Positions 40,417-49,382 of a stretch of DNA of 64,000 nt are shown one piece after another. The notes under the pieces are model-generated. The model ran no database searches. It saw only the letters and a program-made list of their open reading frames with translations, and had not been told where the DNA came from. Each line of letters begins with the position of its first letter. Position 1 is the first letter of the stretch. The stretch covers positions 1-64,000 of the forward strand of contig NZ_JAIMIA010000011.1 in assembly GCF_019966495.1 (NCBI RefSeq), given 5' to 3'. This stretch comes from Tateyamaria pelophila. Lineage in GTDB: Bacteria > Pseudomonadota > Alphaproteobacteria > Rhodobacterales > Rhodobacteraceae. Both the position numbers and the translations under genes were made by a program.

Positions 40417-41703
40417 TCAGCTTTCCAATTTGTCGATCATGCTTTGGGTGATCAGGCAGATGCCATTGTCCGTCCGGCGGAACCGCTTGGCGTCGGCCTC
40501 CGCATCCTGGCCAACAACCAGACCTTCGGGAATGATAACGCCGCGATCAATCACCACGTTTTTCAACTGTGCCTTCCGGTTGATCTCGGCATAAGGCATC
40601 GCCACGACACCTTCGAGCTGGGAATAGGAGTGCGTGCGCACGCCGGTGAACAGGAAACACCGATCCAGCGACGAGCCCGAGATGATACAGCCGCCCGACA
40701 CCATGGACGACACCGCATGGCCGCGCCGTCCTTCCTCGTTGTGGATGAATTTGGCAGGGGCCGTCAGTTCCGAATAGGTCCAGATGGGCCAGGTCGTGTC
40801 GTAAAGATCAAGTTCGGGCTTGAAATCCGTCAGATCCACATTGGCCTGCCAGAACGCATCCACCGTCCCTACATCGCGCCAATAAGGTTTTTCCTCAAGT
40901 CCGCCGCGCACGCAAGACCGGCTGAACGGGTGCGCCATGGCTTTGCCGTTCTTGACAATGCCCGGAATGATGTCGCCGCCAAAATCATGCTTGGAATTCG
41001 GGTTTTCGGCATCGGCGAGCAGCAAGTCACACAGGTATTCTGTCTCGAAGACATAAATACCCATGCTGGCCAGCGCCTGATCGGGATGTCCGGGCATGGC
41101 CGGCGGGTCGGCAGGTTTTTCGATGAAATCGAGGATGCGATCGGCCTCGTCGACCTTCATCACGCCAAAGCCGCGCGCCTCCATGCGGGGCACTTCGATG
41201 CAGCCGACGGTGACGTCCGCGCCGCTTTCGACGTGCTGTTTGACCATCAGCGAATAGTCCTGCTTGTAGATATGGTCGCCCGCCAGAATGATGATGTATT
41301 TGGGGCCATAGCCACGAATGATGTCGATGTTCTGGGTGACCGCGTCGGCGGTGCCCTTGTACCAGTTTTCATTGTCGAGTTGCTGGGACGCGGGCAGAAT
41401 ATCGAGGGATTCGTTGCGCTCGGCCCGGAAAAAGCTCCAGCCGCGCTGCAAGTGACGGATCAGCGAGTGTGCCTTGTACTGGGTGGCCACGCCGATGCGC
41501 CGAATGCCGGAATTCACCGCGTTTGACAGGGCAAAGTCGATGATCCGGCTCTTGCCACCGAAATACATGGCCGGTTTTGCCCGCCTGTCGGTGAGTTCGT
41601 ACAATCGACTGCCACGCCCCCCTGCCAGCACAAACGCCATAGTTTGCTGCGCAAGCCGTTGTGATTCATTGTCCACTGGTTGTCCTCCCTCTTCGTCGTT
41701 CAA
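40417..41703 (-). CDS. glgC: Glucose-1-phosphate adenylyltransferase
   Basis: 428-residue enzyme that makes ADP-glucose, the committed step of glycogen synthesis. The nucleotide loop is [56 protein letters not shown] and the lysine in the sugar-phosphate site (VIEKP-type, here [12 protein letters not shown]) are present, with a C-terminal left-handed beta-helix. The enzyme is usually allosterically controlled; in photosynthetic and related alphaproteobacteria by fructose-6-phosphate and pyruvate. Confidence 0.97.
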   Translation of the reverse strand: MNDEEGGQPVDNESQRLAQQTMAFVLAGGRGSRLYELTDRRAKPAMYFGGKSRIIDFALSNAVNSGIRRIGVATQYKAHSLIRHLQRGWSFFRAERNESLDILPASQQLDNENWYKGTADAVTQNIDIIRGYGPKYIIILAGDHIYKQDYSLMVKQHVESGADVTVGCIEVPRMEARGFGVMKVDEADRILDFIEKPADPPAMPGHPDQALASMGIYVFETEYLCDLLLADAENPNSKHDFGGDIIPGIVKNGKAMAHPFSRSCVRGGLEEKPYWRDVGTVDAFWQANVDLTDFKPELDLYDTTWPIWTYSELTAPAKFIHNEEGRRGHAVSSMVSGGCIISGSSLDRCFLFTGVRTHSYSQLEGVVAMPYAEINRKAQLKNVVIDRGVIIPEGLVVGQDAEADAKRFRRTDNGICLITQSMIDKLES

Positions 41704-41712
41704 GTCTTCAGG

Positions 41713-43911
41713 TCAGTGACCTTCTTCCAATTCAAAAAACAGCGTCGAAAGCGGCGGAATCGTCAACGAGACCGAATGTGGCCGACCCGACGCCGCGACC
41801 TGATCACTTTCCGCAAAGCCGTAATTTCCACGATCGCCGCCGCCATAGCAGCCTGCATCGGTGTTCAGCTTTTCGATCCAACGACCCGCCTTGGGCACGC
41901 CTATGCGCCGCCCCGTGCGTTCGACCGGGGTGAAATTACTCACAACCAATACCGGAGGCGTGCCATCTGTTCCGTGACGGACCCATGCCAGGATGGACTC
42001 GTCCGCCGCACCCTCTTCGACCCATTCGAACCCTTCGGCCTTGCAATCCAACTGGTGCAGTGCGGGCGTGGCGGCAAACAAACCGTTCAAATCGCGCACA
42101 AGATTCTGAATGCCCCGATGCAACGGATGATCCAGCAAATGCCAGTCCAGACTGCTGTCGTGGTTCCACTCCACCCCTTGGGCAAACTCGCATCCCATGA
42201 AAAGCAGCTTCTTGCCCGGATGGCCCCACATAAACCCGTAATAGGCGCGCAGATTGGCGAATTTGTCGTCCCCCTGCCCCGGCATCTTGTCGATCATCGA
42301 CCCTTTGCCGTGCACCACTTCGTCATGGCTGATCGGCAGCACGAAATTTTCGGAAAACGCGTAATGCAACCCGAAGGTCATCTTGTGGTGGTGGTATTTG
42401 CGGTTGATCGGGTCCTCGGACATATAGGACAGCGTGTCGTTCATCCAGCCCATGTTCCACTTGAACCCAAAGCCGAGCCCGCTGTGATCCACCGGCGCGC
42501 TGACGCCGGGAAAGGCCGTGGATTCCTCAGCGATCGTCATGATGCCGGGCGCATCGCCATAGACCACAGTGTTTGTGCGTTGCAAAAACGCAATCGCCTC
42601 AAGGTTTTCGCGGCCACCGTCCTTGTTCGGGACCCACTCGCCCTCCTTGCGCGAATAATCGCGGTAGAGCATCGAAGCGACGGCATCCACGCGCAGCCCG
42701 TCGATGTGATGTTCGCGCATCCAATAGAGCGCGTTTGCCACAAGGTAGTTGGACACTTCTCTGCGCCCGTAATTGTAGACAAGCGTGTTCCAGTCGGGGT
42801 GAAACCCTTCTTTGCGGTCCGCGTGCTCATAGAGCGGTGTGCCGTCAAACTGGCCCAACCCGTGAATGTCTTCGGGGAAGTGCCCCGGCACCCAGTCAAG
42901 GATCAGACCGATCTCGGCCGCATGGCACGCCTCCACAAAGGCGCGGAACTCTTCGAGGGTACCGTGGCGGATGGTCGGAGCATAAAGGCCGATGGGCTGA
43001 TACCCCCACGAGCCGTCAAAGGGAAACTCCGAAACGGGCATAAGCTCAAGATGGGTGAACCCCATGTCCTTGGCATAGGCCACCAACTGTTCAGCATGTT
43101 CAAGATAGGAAAGAGGGCGGTTGCCATCTTCGGGCACACGCCGCCACGACCCCAGATGCACCTCGTAGACCGAAATCGGCTGATCGATCCGGTGCAGCGC
43201 TTCGCGCTTTGTCATCCACTTTTTGTCGGACCATTTGTGGCCATCAAGCTTGCGCACGATCGACGCCGTCTTGGGCGGATGTTCCGCCCCGAACCCGAAT
43301 GGGTCGGCCTTTTGCGGCAGCAGATTGCCCTGACCATCCAGCAACTCGTATTTATAGGCTTCGCCGTCACCAAGGCCCGGCATGAAGATTTCCCATACAC
43401 CGGTCTGACCGCGCTGCCGCATCGGGTTGCGCCGCCCGTCCCAGGCGTTGAAATCGCCGATAACGGACACGCGGCTGGCATTGGGGGCCCAGACCGCGAA
43501 ATGCGTGCCTTCGACAGCGTCATGGGTCATCACATGCGCGCCGAGCACTTTCCAGAGGTCCAGGTGCGCGCCTTCCGCAATCAGATGCTCATCCAGTTCG
43601 CCAAGGACCGGGCCAAAGCGATACGGATCATCCTGCTCCCAGACATGGGGGCCCTTGGTGATCCGCAACCTATAGGCAAAGGGGTTCTTGCGCCGCGCGG
43701 CCGTGCCGACAAAGACCGAAGGCGTATCAGGCAAAGCGGTCAGCGACAGAACCTTGCGACCTGTCTTGCGGTCCAGAACGTCGATGGAGTCTGCCTCCGG
43801 GTGAAACACCCGCACGGTAACCTTGGCATCAACCGGATGCATGCCAAGGATGGAAAACGGATCAGAATGCGTGCCTGCCGCGATCCTCGTTGCGTCTTCA
43901 AGATCGATCAC
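41713..43911 (-). CDS. glgB: 1,4-alpha-glucan branching enzyme
   Basis: 732-residue GH13 branching enzyme. Two N-terminal beta domains (about 1-110 and 120-220) precede the barrel, with the nucleophile region HIDGLRVDAVASMLYRDY, the acid region MTIAEESTAFPGVSAPV and ILPISHDEVVHGKGSMIDKMPGQ. A C-terminal beta domain ends FFELEEGH. It lies between glgP and glgC. Confidence 0.97.
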   Translation of the reverse strand: MIDLEDATRIAAGTHSDPFSILGMHPVDAKVTVRVFHPEADSIDVLDRKTGRKVLSLTALPDTPSVFVGTAARRKNPFAYRLRITKGPHVWEQDDPYRFGPVLGELDEHLIAEGAHLDLWKVLGAHVMTHDAVEGTHFAVWAPNASRVSVIGDFNAWDGRRNPMRQRGQTGVWEIFMPGLGDGEAYKYELLDGQGNLLPQKADPFGFGAEHPPKTASIVRKLDGHKWSDKKWMTKREALHRIDQPISVYEVHLGSWRRVPEDGNRPLSYLEHAEQLVAYAKDMGFTHLELMPVSEFPFDGSWGYQPIGLYAPTIRHGTLEEFRAFVEACHAAEIGLILDWVPGHFPEDIHGLGQFDGTPLYEHADRKEGFHPDWNTLVYNYGRREVSNYLVANALYWMREHHIDGLRVDAVASMLYRDYSRKEGEWVPNKDGGRENLEAIAFLQRTNTVVYGDAPGIMTIAEESTAFPGVSAPVDHSGLGFGFKWNMGWMNDTLSYMSEDPINRKYHHHKMTFGLHYAFSENFVLPISHDEVVHGKGSMIDKMPGQGDDKFANLRAYYGFMWGHPGKKLLFMGCEFAQGVEWNHDSSLDWHLLDHPLHRGIQNLVRDLNGLFAATPALHQLDCKAEGFEWVEEGAADESILAWVRHGTDGTPPVLVVSNFTPVERTGRRIGVPKAGRWIEKLNTDAGCYGGGDRGNYGFAESDQVAASGRPHSVSLTIPPLSTLFFELEEGH

Positions 43912-43942
43912 GTCACTGTATCCTTCACTTCAATTCACGGTC

Positions 43943-46336
43943 TTAGATAACGGATTTTGCATGCCAAATGTCATCCGCATATCCTCGGATCGTCCGATCG
44001 GACGAGAACCAGCCCATGCGGGCCGTGTTCGCTGCGGCCATCCGCGTCCACCGCGCCTTGTCCTGATAAACTCCGTCTACTTCACGTTGCTTGTCAAAGT
44101 AGCTGTCAAAATCGGAACTGACGAGGAAATAGTCATGCTCCCACAAATTGTGCAGAATGTCCGAATAGCGATAGCGGTCCCCGCCTGAAAACACGCCTTG
44201 GGCAATCTGGCCCAAAACGCGGCTGAGCCGCGGGTTCGCTTCGATGGCGCGACGGGCATGACCATGCTCGTCCCGCTTTGCCTGCGCCTCTGCCGCGGTC
44301 AGACCAAAGAGGAAGAAGTTGTCCGCGCCGACATGTTCAAGAATTTCAACATTGGCCCCGTCCAGTGTGCCGATGGTCGGGCTGCCGTTCAGCGACAGTT
44401 TCATGTTGCCGGTGCCGGATGCTTCCTTGCCGGCCGTCGAAATCTGTTCCGACAGGTCAGACGCGGGGATCAGGATTTCGGCCATCGAGACGTTGTAGTT
44501 CTCAGGGTAGACGACCTGCAAATAATCGCGGGTCACCGGGTCAGTGTTGATCGTGGCAGCCACATCGTTGATCAGATGAATGATCGACTTGGCCAATGCA
44601 TAGCCGGGGGCAGCTTTGCCGCCAAAGACCTTGACGCGCGGTGTCCAGTTGCCGTTCGGATTGTCACGGATTTCGTTCCAGAGCGCGATGGTCTCCAGAA
44701 TGTTCATGTGTTGGCGTTTGTATTCGTGGATGCGCTTGATCTGAATGTCGAACATGGCCGACGGATCCAGCGTGATGCCGTCGCGCTTTTTCAGCCAAGC
44801 CGCCATCCGGTCCTTGTTTGTCACTTTCGCCGCGTCAAAGGCCTGCTGGAAGGATGCGTCATCCAGATAGGCTTCCAGATCTTTCAGTTTTTCAAGATCG
44901 TTTTCCCAGCCTGTGCCGATTGTTTCGTTGATCAGGTTGCGCAGCGCCGGATTACACGAATGCAACCAGCGGCGCGGCGTGATGCCGTTGGTCTGGTTCA
45001 GAATACGCTTGGGATAGGCTTGGTGCAGGTCGGCGAACACGGTTTGCTTGACCAGTTCGGAATGCAGCGCAGACACGCCGTTCACGCTATGGGCCATGAC
45101 GAAAGACAATTCGCCCATGTTGACATTGCCATGATCGATGATCCGCACATGGCTGCCTGTTTCGGCGATGTGGTAATCCTGAATCATCTCTATGATGCGG
45201 TGATGCCGCGGCAGAATGCGCGCAAACAGGTCTTCGGGCCACCGCTCCAGCGCTTCGGGCAGCAGCGTGTGATTGGTATAACCAAGACAAGCGCGCGCCA
45301 TTTGGATGGCTTTGGTCATGTCAATGCCATGCTCGTCCACCAGAATGCGCACCAGCTCCGGGCCCGCAATGGCCGGGTGCGTGTCGTTGAGCTGAATGGC
45401 CACGTGGTCGTCCAGTTCAGTCAGGTCATAGCCTTCGGCGATGAACCGGCGCAGCAGGTCCTTGATCGAGGCGGAGGTAAAGAAATACTCCTGCTTCAGC
45501 CGCAATTCCTTGCCCACATCGGTGGTGTCATCGGGATAGAGGACGCGCGAAATGGTCCGGGCGAGGCGCTCGGGCGCATTGGCCCCGACATAATCGCCCC
45601 GGTTAAAGCTTTCGAGATCAAAGAGCTTGATGGGTTTGGCAGCCCAGAGCCGCAAGGTATTGGCCCACTGCCCCTTCCAGCCCACAACAGGCGTATCATA
45701 GGCCGAGGCCAGCACGGTCTCCGCGGGATGCCAGACCGCCTTGCCATCGGATTCACTGACATAGCCGCCAAAGTGCACCTCATACGAGGCTTCGGGCCGC
45801 TCGAATTCCCAAACATGGCGCTGCGCCAGCCATCCTTCGGCCGTCTCAATCTGCTGACCGTCCTGAAAATGCTGCTCGAAAAGCCCGTGCTCATAGCGAA
45901 TGCCGTAGCCATAGGCCGGGATCGCGAGAGTCGACAGGCTGTCCATGAAACAGGCCGCCAGACGGCCCAGACCACCATTGCCCAAGGCCGCATCGGGTTC
46001 ATCCGCGACAACGGTCTCATAGTCCTGTCCAAGGTCCGCCATGGCCGCACGAGCCACGTCTTCGACGCCCAGGTTGATCGTGACATCCTCGATCAGGCGA
46101 CCGATCAGAAATTCCATCGACAGGTAATAGACCCGTTTGTGCTTGCCCTCATATGTCTTGCGGGTCGAGGCGAACCACGGCTCGACCACCCGATCGCGCA
46201 ACGCCAGCGACAGCGACATGCGCCAGTCATAGACGCTCGCGTGCTCGGGATCCTTGCCAATTGAAAGCTTGAGATGTTTCGAGATGTCGTCACGCAGAAC
46301 GTCTGCGGTGAGGAGGGTTTGGTTCTGGTCCAGCAT
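43943..46336 (-). CDS. glgP: Glycogen/starch/alpha-glucan phosphorylase
   Basis: 797-residue GT35 enzyme that releases glucose-1-phosphate from glycogen. The PLP lysine is in EASGTGNMKLSLNGSPTIGTLDGANVE. It begins DDISKHLKLSIGKDPEHASVYDWRMSLSLALRDRV. It is the first gene of the operon, which is unusual because the degradative enzyme leads the biosynthetic genes. The upstream gap contains a LacI-type palindrome. Confidence 0.97.
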   Translation of the reverse strand: MLDQNQTLLTADVLRDDISKHLKLSIGKDPEHASVYDWRMSLSLALRDRVVEPWFASTRKTYEGKHKRVYYLSMEFLIGRLIEDVTINLGVEDVARAAMADLGQDYETVVADEPDAALGNGGLGRLAACFMDSLSTLAIPAYGYGIRYEHGLFEQHFQDGQQIETAEGWLAQRHVWEFERPEASYEVHFGGYVSESDGKAVWHPAETVLASAYDTPVVGWKGQWANTLRLWAAKPIKLFDLESFNRGDYVGANAPERLARTISRVLYPDDTTDVGKELRLKQEYFFTSASIKDLLRRFIAEGYDLTELDDHVAIQLNDTHPAIAGPELVRILVDEHGIDMTKAIQMARACLGYTNHTLLPEALERWPEDLFARILPRHHRIIEMIQDYHIAETGSHVRIIDHGNVNMGELSFVMAHSVNGVSALHSELVKQTVFADLHQAYPKRILNQTNGITPRRWLHSCNPALRNLINETIGTGWENDLEKLKDLEAYLDDASFQQAFDAAKVTNKDRMAAWLKKRDGITLDPSAMFDIQIKRIHEYKRQHMNILETIALWNEIRDNPNGNWTPRVKVFGGKAAPGYALAKSIIHLINDVAATINTDPVTRDYLQVVYPENYNVSMAEILIPASDLSEQISTAGKEASGTGNMKLSLNGSPTIGTLDGANVEILEHVGADNFFLFGLTAAEAQAKRDEHGHARRAIEANPRLSRVLGQIAQGVFSGGDRYRYSDILHNLWEHDYFLVSSDFDSYFDKQREVDGVYQDKARWTRMAAANTARMGWFSSDRTIRGYADDIWHAKSVI

Positions 46337-46443
46337 GTCGCTCTCTTTCCGGCTCGTCGGTTTGATCCCGCGTCATATACACCGCATCTGCGCCAGTCTA
46401 CAGTGCGCGCGGCCCTCTCCTATGCAAATCCGCGTCAAATTGT

Positions 46444-46453
46444 TAGCGCTAAA
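46444..46453. promoter_or_regulatory. TTAGCGCTAA palindrome upstream of the glycogen operon (candidate LacI-family operator)
   Basis: A perfect 10-base palindrome with the central CG dinucleotide, in the context TTGTTAGCGCTAAAAT, about 108 bases before the glgP start. LacI-family sites with this TTAGCGCTAA core are common in sugar operons. No LacI gene is in the window. Confidence 0.55.
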
Positions 46454-46592
46454 ATAGACTCAGATCCCGACCGTGACCAGAAAGCAGCTATGCAGGCGCG
46501 GCACGGCCCAAAAACGATGCAAAATTAGGCACTACCAAAGTGAAACGGCTTGCCGTTGCCCTGTGGTGCCGCATGGCCTGCCCGTCAGCTTT

Positions 46593-46626
46593 AAAAAAAA
46601 GGCGTTTTGGGACAGCACGCAAACGC
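46593..46626 (-). terminator. Intrinsic terminator after the secreted hypothetical gene
   Basis: On the minus strand GCGTTT (46626-46621) pairs with AAACGC (46607-46602) across a 13-base loop and is followed by CTTTTTTTT. It lies 13 bases after the stop of the gene ending at 46639. Confidence 0.75.
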
Positions 46627-46638
46627 TGACCCGGACGA

Positions 46639-47589
46639 CTATTTGCCGCAATATTGGGCTGTGGGTGTAACCGAGGCGACGGTGACAGTCGTCCCGACCG
46701 GAATCACGAACTCGCTTTCGCCCACCTGCACGAAACCAGCCTCTCCCGAAAAATCGATCGGGGCTGGCGCCCAGTCAAACGTGTATCCAAGCGACGTCCA
46801 GGGATATTCCACCGGCTGCGCAGTCCCGAAGGCTGAATAGTATTGCTGATAGAAAAAATCGCGATGCGCCTCACAGGTCCCGTCATAGCTGTCGCACGCC
46901 TTGGGCGCACCGACGGTGCAGGTCGTGGTATCGGTTGCCGAATCTCCGCACGGCCGGAAGATGGCAGCCCCCGCGGTTGCGGCGTCAATGTCAAAAGTCA
47001 CGAAATGACTGTTGGTGGATCCCGGCGGCAGGCCCAACCGCTGCTCAATCCGGAGGTTCAACGCAGCTTCGCTGCTCGCGATGGTTTGGGCATATCCGGT
47101 ACAGAACTCCTGAAGCTTGGGCGACACCGTCACCCAGACATCTTTTTCAAGTGGCACCGCTGTCCCGGCTGGATACTTTGGCAGGTCGCTGCTCCGGATC
47201 CACGTGGCGACCTGATAGGTTCCCGATGTCGGCAGCTTCTCCAGCGTGTCGACAACCTCAAACGGATGCGCCACGGCCATGTCCTGCACTGCCGTGATAT
47301 AGCGATCATACCGGGTCTTGTACCGCATGGCCTCATCGAACTGCGGCACGCAGAGCGCCCCGCCCTCGGGCAGGTTGTAAATGCCAGAGATGTATTCGAA
47401 TTGCGGGTCCGAGGTCCGCATGTTGGTCGCCAGCAATATCGCAAAGCGGAACGAACTGTCACCAAACCAGACATCCGAGATTTGCGACAAACGGGTATCG
47501 GCTTCGATCTTGGGGGTCGCAAGGCAGGCGGGGTTTGCCTGGGCCAATGCGGGCAGGCATGAAAAGAGGCCGAAAATGAAATATCGCAT
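46639..47589 (-). CDS. Secreted hypothetical protein
   Basis: 316-residue protein with a signal peptide (MRYFIFGLFSCLPALAQANP, cut near residue 19). The mature part has several Cys (CLATP, LCVPQ, EFCTGY, FRPCGD, TTCTVGAPKACDSYDGTCEAH, AQYCG), suggesting disulfide bonds in the periplasm. I do not recognise a family. ATG 47589 is chosen because TGAGGACCCA lies directly before it and the signal peptide starts there; the longer ORF to 47739 adds no plausible sequence. It is divergent from the mgd operon and ends in a clear terminator. Confidence 0.7.
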   Translation of the reverse strand: MRYFIFGLFSCLPALAQANPACLATPKIEADTRLSQISDVWFGDSSFRFAILLATNMRTSDPQFEYISGIYNLPEGGALCVPQFDEAMRYKTRYDRYITAVQDMAVAHPFEVVDTLEKLPTSGTYQVATWIRSSDLPKYPAGTAVPLEKDVWVTVSPKLQEFCTGYAQTIASSEAALNLRIEQRLGLPPGSTNSHFVTFDIDAATAGAAIFRPCGDSATDTTTCTVGAPKACDSYDGTCEAHRDFFYQQYYSAFGTAQPVEYPWTSLGYTFDWAPAPIDFSGEAGFVQVGESEFVIPVGTTVTVASVTPTAQYCGK

Positions 47590-47786
47590 TGGGTCCTCAC
47601 AGAAATAAACAATCAAAATTACCCGCAAAAGTTGCGGACTTTGCACAGTTCGGTCAAGCGTTTCTCCACAAAGCGCAAGCAAATGCCGGTTTCTGCGATA
47701 ATCGGACGCATTGAGGATATTGACGTCGCAATCAAACATCGCTTCGGTCGGGCATTGATGGAAAAAGAAGGTCGGAGGTCTGATTC
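47590..47786. promoter_or_regulatory. Divergent promoter region upstream of the mgd operon
   Basis: It contains the exact inverted repeat CCGCAA-AAG-TTGCGG at 47623-47637, a candidate operator. The element CTTTGCACAGTTCGG at 47639-47653 recurs with small changes at 55106-55122, upstream of another secreted-protein gene. GGTCGGAGG precedes the mgdA start. Confidence 0.5.
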
Positions 47787-49037
47787 ATGAACTACTCTGG
47801 CTTCAAGGTTATCAAAGAGGCGCTGACAGGTCACAAAGGGTGGAAGCCCGCCTGGCGCGATCCCGAACCCAAGCCGTATTATGACATCGTCGTCATTGGC
47901 GGTGGCGGGCACGGGCTGGCCACCGCCCACTACCTCGCCAAGGTCTTCGGTCGGCGCAACGTTGCGGTGATCGAAAAGGGCTGGATCGGCGGCGGCAATG
48001 TGGGCCGGAACACAACCATCATCCGCTCGAACTATCTGCTGGACGGAAATGAACCGTTCTATGAATTTTCCCTGAAGCTATGGGAAGGGCTGGAGCAGGA
48101 CCTCAATTACAACGCCATGGTCAGCCAGCGCGGGATCATCAACCTGATCCACTCGGACGCCCAGCGCGACGCCTTCGTCCGGCGCGGCAACGCGATGATC
48201 CTGAACGGGGCCGATGCCGAATTGCTGTCCGAAGCAGCGGTGCGCGCCGAATATCCCTATCTCAATTTCGACGATGCCCGCTTTCCCATCAAGGGCGGGC
48301 TGGCCCAGCGGCGCGGCGGCACCGTGCGCCATGATGCGGTCGCCTGGGGCTTTGCGCGCAGCGCTGACAGCAACGGCGTCGACATCATCCAGAACTGCGA
48401 AGTCACCGGCTTTCACACCCGAAAGGGTAAATGCCTCGGGGTCGAGACGACACGCGGCTTCATCGGCGCAGGCAAGGTCGGCTGCGCGGTCGCAGGAAAT
48501 TCCGGCAAGGTCATGGCGATGGCCGACATGCGTTTGCCGATTGAGTCACATGTCTTGCAAGCCTTCGTTTCCGAAGGACTGAAACCGGTGCTGCCCGGTG
48601 TGATCACCTTTGGCGCAGGGCACTTCTACGTCAGCCAGTCCGACAAGGGCGGGCTGGTCTTTGGCGGCGACATCGACGGCTACAATTCCTACGCCCAGCG
48701 CGGCAACCTTCCCGTGGTTGAAGACGTCTGCGAAGGCGGTATGGCCATCATGCCGATGATCGGGCGCGCCCGGCTGCTCAGGATGTGGGGCGGCATCATG
48801 GACATGTCGATGGACGGTTCGCCCATCATAGACCAGACCGACATTTCCGGCCTCTTCTTCAACGGCGGCTGGTGCTATGGAGGGTTCAAGGCCACCCCCG
48901 CCTCGGGCTATTGCTTTGCCCATCTGCTGGCCACGGGAACGCCGCATCCAGTAGCTACAGCCTACCGCTTCGACCGGTTCAAGACCGGGCACATGATCGA
49001 TGAGAAAGGGGTGGGTGCGCAGCCCAACCTGCATTGA
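47787..49037 (+). CDS. mgdA: N-methylglutamate dehydrogenase subunit A (sarcosine oxidase beta-like)
   Basis: 416-residue flavoprotein homologous to the beta subunit of heterotetrameric sarcosine oxidase. The FAD motif is IVVIGGGGHGLATAHYLA (about residues 34-51). His182 in GGTVRHDAVAWGFA lies where sarcosine oxidases attach FMN covalently. It ends with RTGHM-type DRFKTGHMIDEKGVGAQPNLH. Sequence alone could be read as soxB, but the mgs genes and gmaS 8 kb downstream point to the methylamine pathway. It opens the mgdABCD operon. Confidence 0.88.
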   Translation: MNYSGFKVIKEALTGHKGWKPAWRDPEPKPYYDIVVIGGGGHGLATAHYLAKVFGRRNVAVIEKGWIGGGNVGRNTTIIRSNYLLDGNEPFYEFSLKLWEGLEQDLNYNAMVSQRGIINLIHSDAQRDAFVRRGNAMILNGADAELLSEAAVRAEYPYLNFDDARFPIKGGLAQRRGGTVRHDAVAWGFARSADSNGVDIIQNCEVTGFHTRKGKCLGVETTRGFIGAGKVGCAVAGNSGKVMAMADMRLPIESHVLQAFVSEGLKPVLPGVITFGAGHFYVSQSDKGGLVFGGDIDGYNSYAQRGNLPVVEDVCEGGMAIMPMIGRARLLRMWGGIMDMSMDGSPIIDQTDISGLFFNGGWCYGGFKATPASGYCFAHLLATGTPHPVATAYRFDRFKTGHMIDEKGVGAQPNLH

Positions 49038-49094
49038 GAGCATGACACATATGGAAAGCCACAGCCAACCGCCCTGCCGGTCCGAGGACATCCG

Positions 49095-49382
49095 ATGATC
49101 ATCAACCACCCGCTGCTTGGCCCCCGCGACAGCGCCGAATTCGTGTATCTGGGCGACGCAAACCTGATGGAGCGACCGAATTGGCAATCCGATACGGCCC
49201 CGCAGGACTTCTACGACTATGCTTATCTGAGGGCCAATCCGGCAGGCACACATCGCGAGCTTTGGTTCCACGAGGGCGGCGACCGGTCGTGGCTGGTGGT
49301 GACCCGCAACACGGTCACCCACGAGATCAGCAAGGTGGAACTGGCCCGCGACGTGGCCCGCGCGAAAGGGCGCTCGAAATGA
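49095..49382 (+). CDS. mgdB: N-methylglutamate dehydrogenase subunit B (sarcosine oxidase delta-like), cysteine-free
   Basis: 95-residue small subunit. It begins MIINHPLLGPRDSAEFVYLGDA, in line with SoxD, and has RELWFHEGGDRSWLVVTRNTVTHEI later. True SoxD binds zinc through three cysteines and one histidine; this protein has no cysteine at all, with HPLLG in place of the CP-x-CG motif and GGD in place of the later Cys. Zinc binding is therefore unlikely. It overlaps mgdC by 4 bases. Confidence 0.88.
   Translation: MIINHPLLGPRDSAEFVYLGDANLMERPNWQSDTAPQDFYDYAYLRANPAGTHRELWFHEGGDRSWLVVTRNTVTHEISKVELARDVARAKGRSK

Larger units (their letters stand above)
46337..46638. other. Intergenic region upstream of glgP
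   Basis: 302 bases without a gene. It holds the likely glgP promoter, the palindrome at 46444-46453, and the terminator of the neighbouring minus-strand gene at 46593-46626. Confidence 0.6.

Noticed and set aside
41680-43950. Plus-strand open frame of 756 codons opposite glgB
   Set aside because: No family motif or ribosome-binding site; glgB on the other strand has all catalytic motifs.
44198-46264. Plus-strand open frame of 688 codons opposite glgP
   Set aside because: Shadow of glgP; composition is not protein-like.
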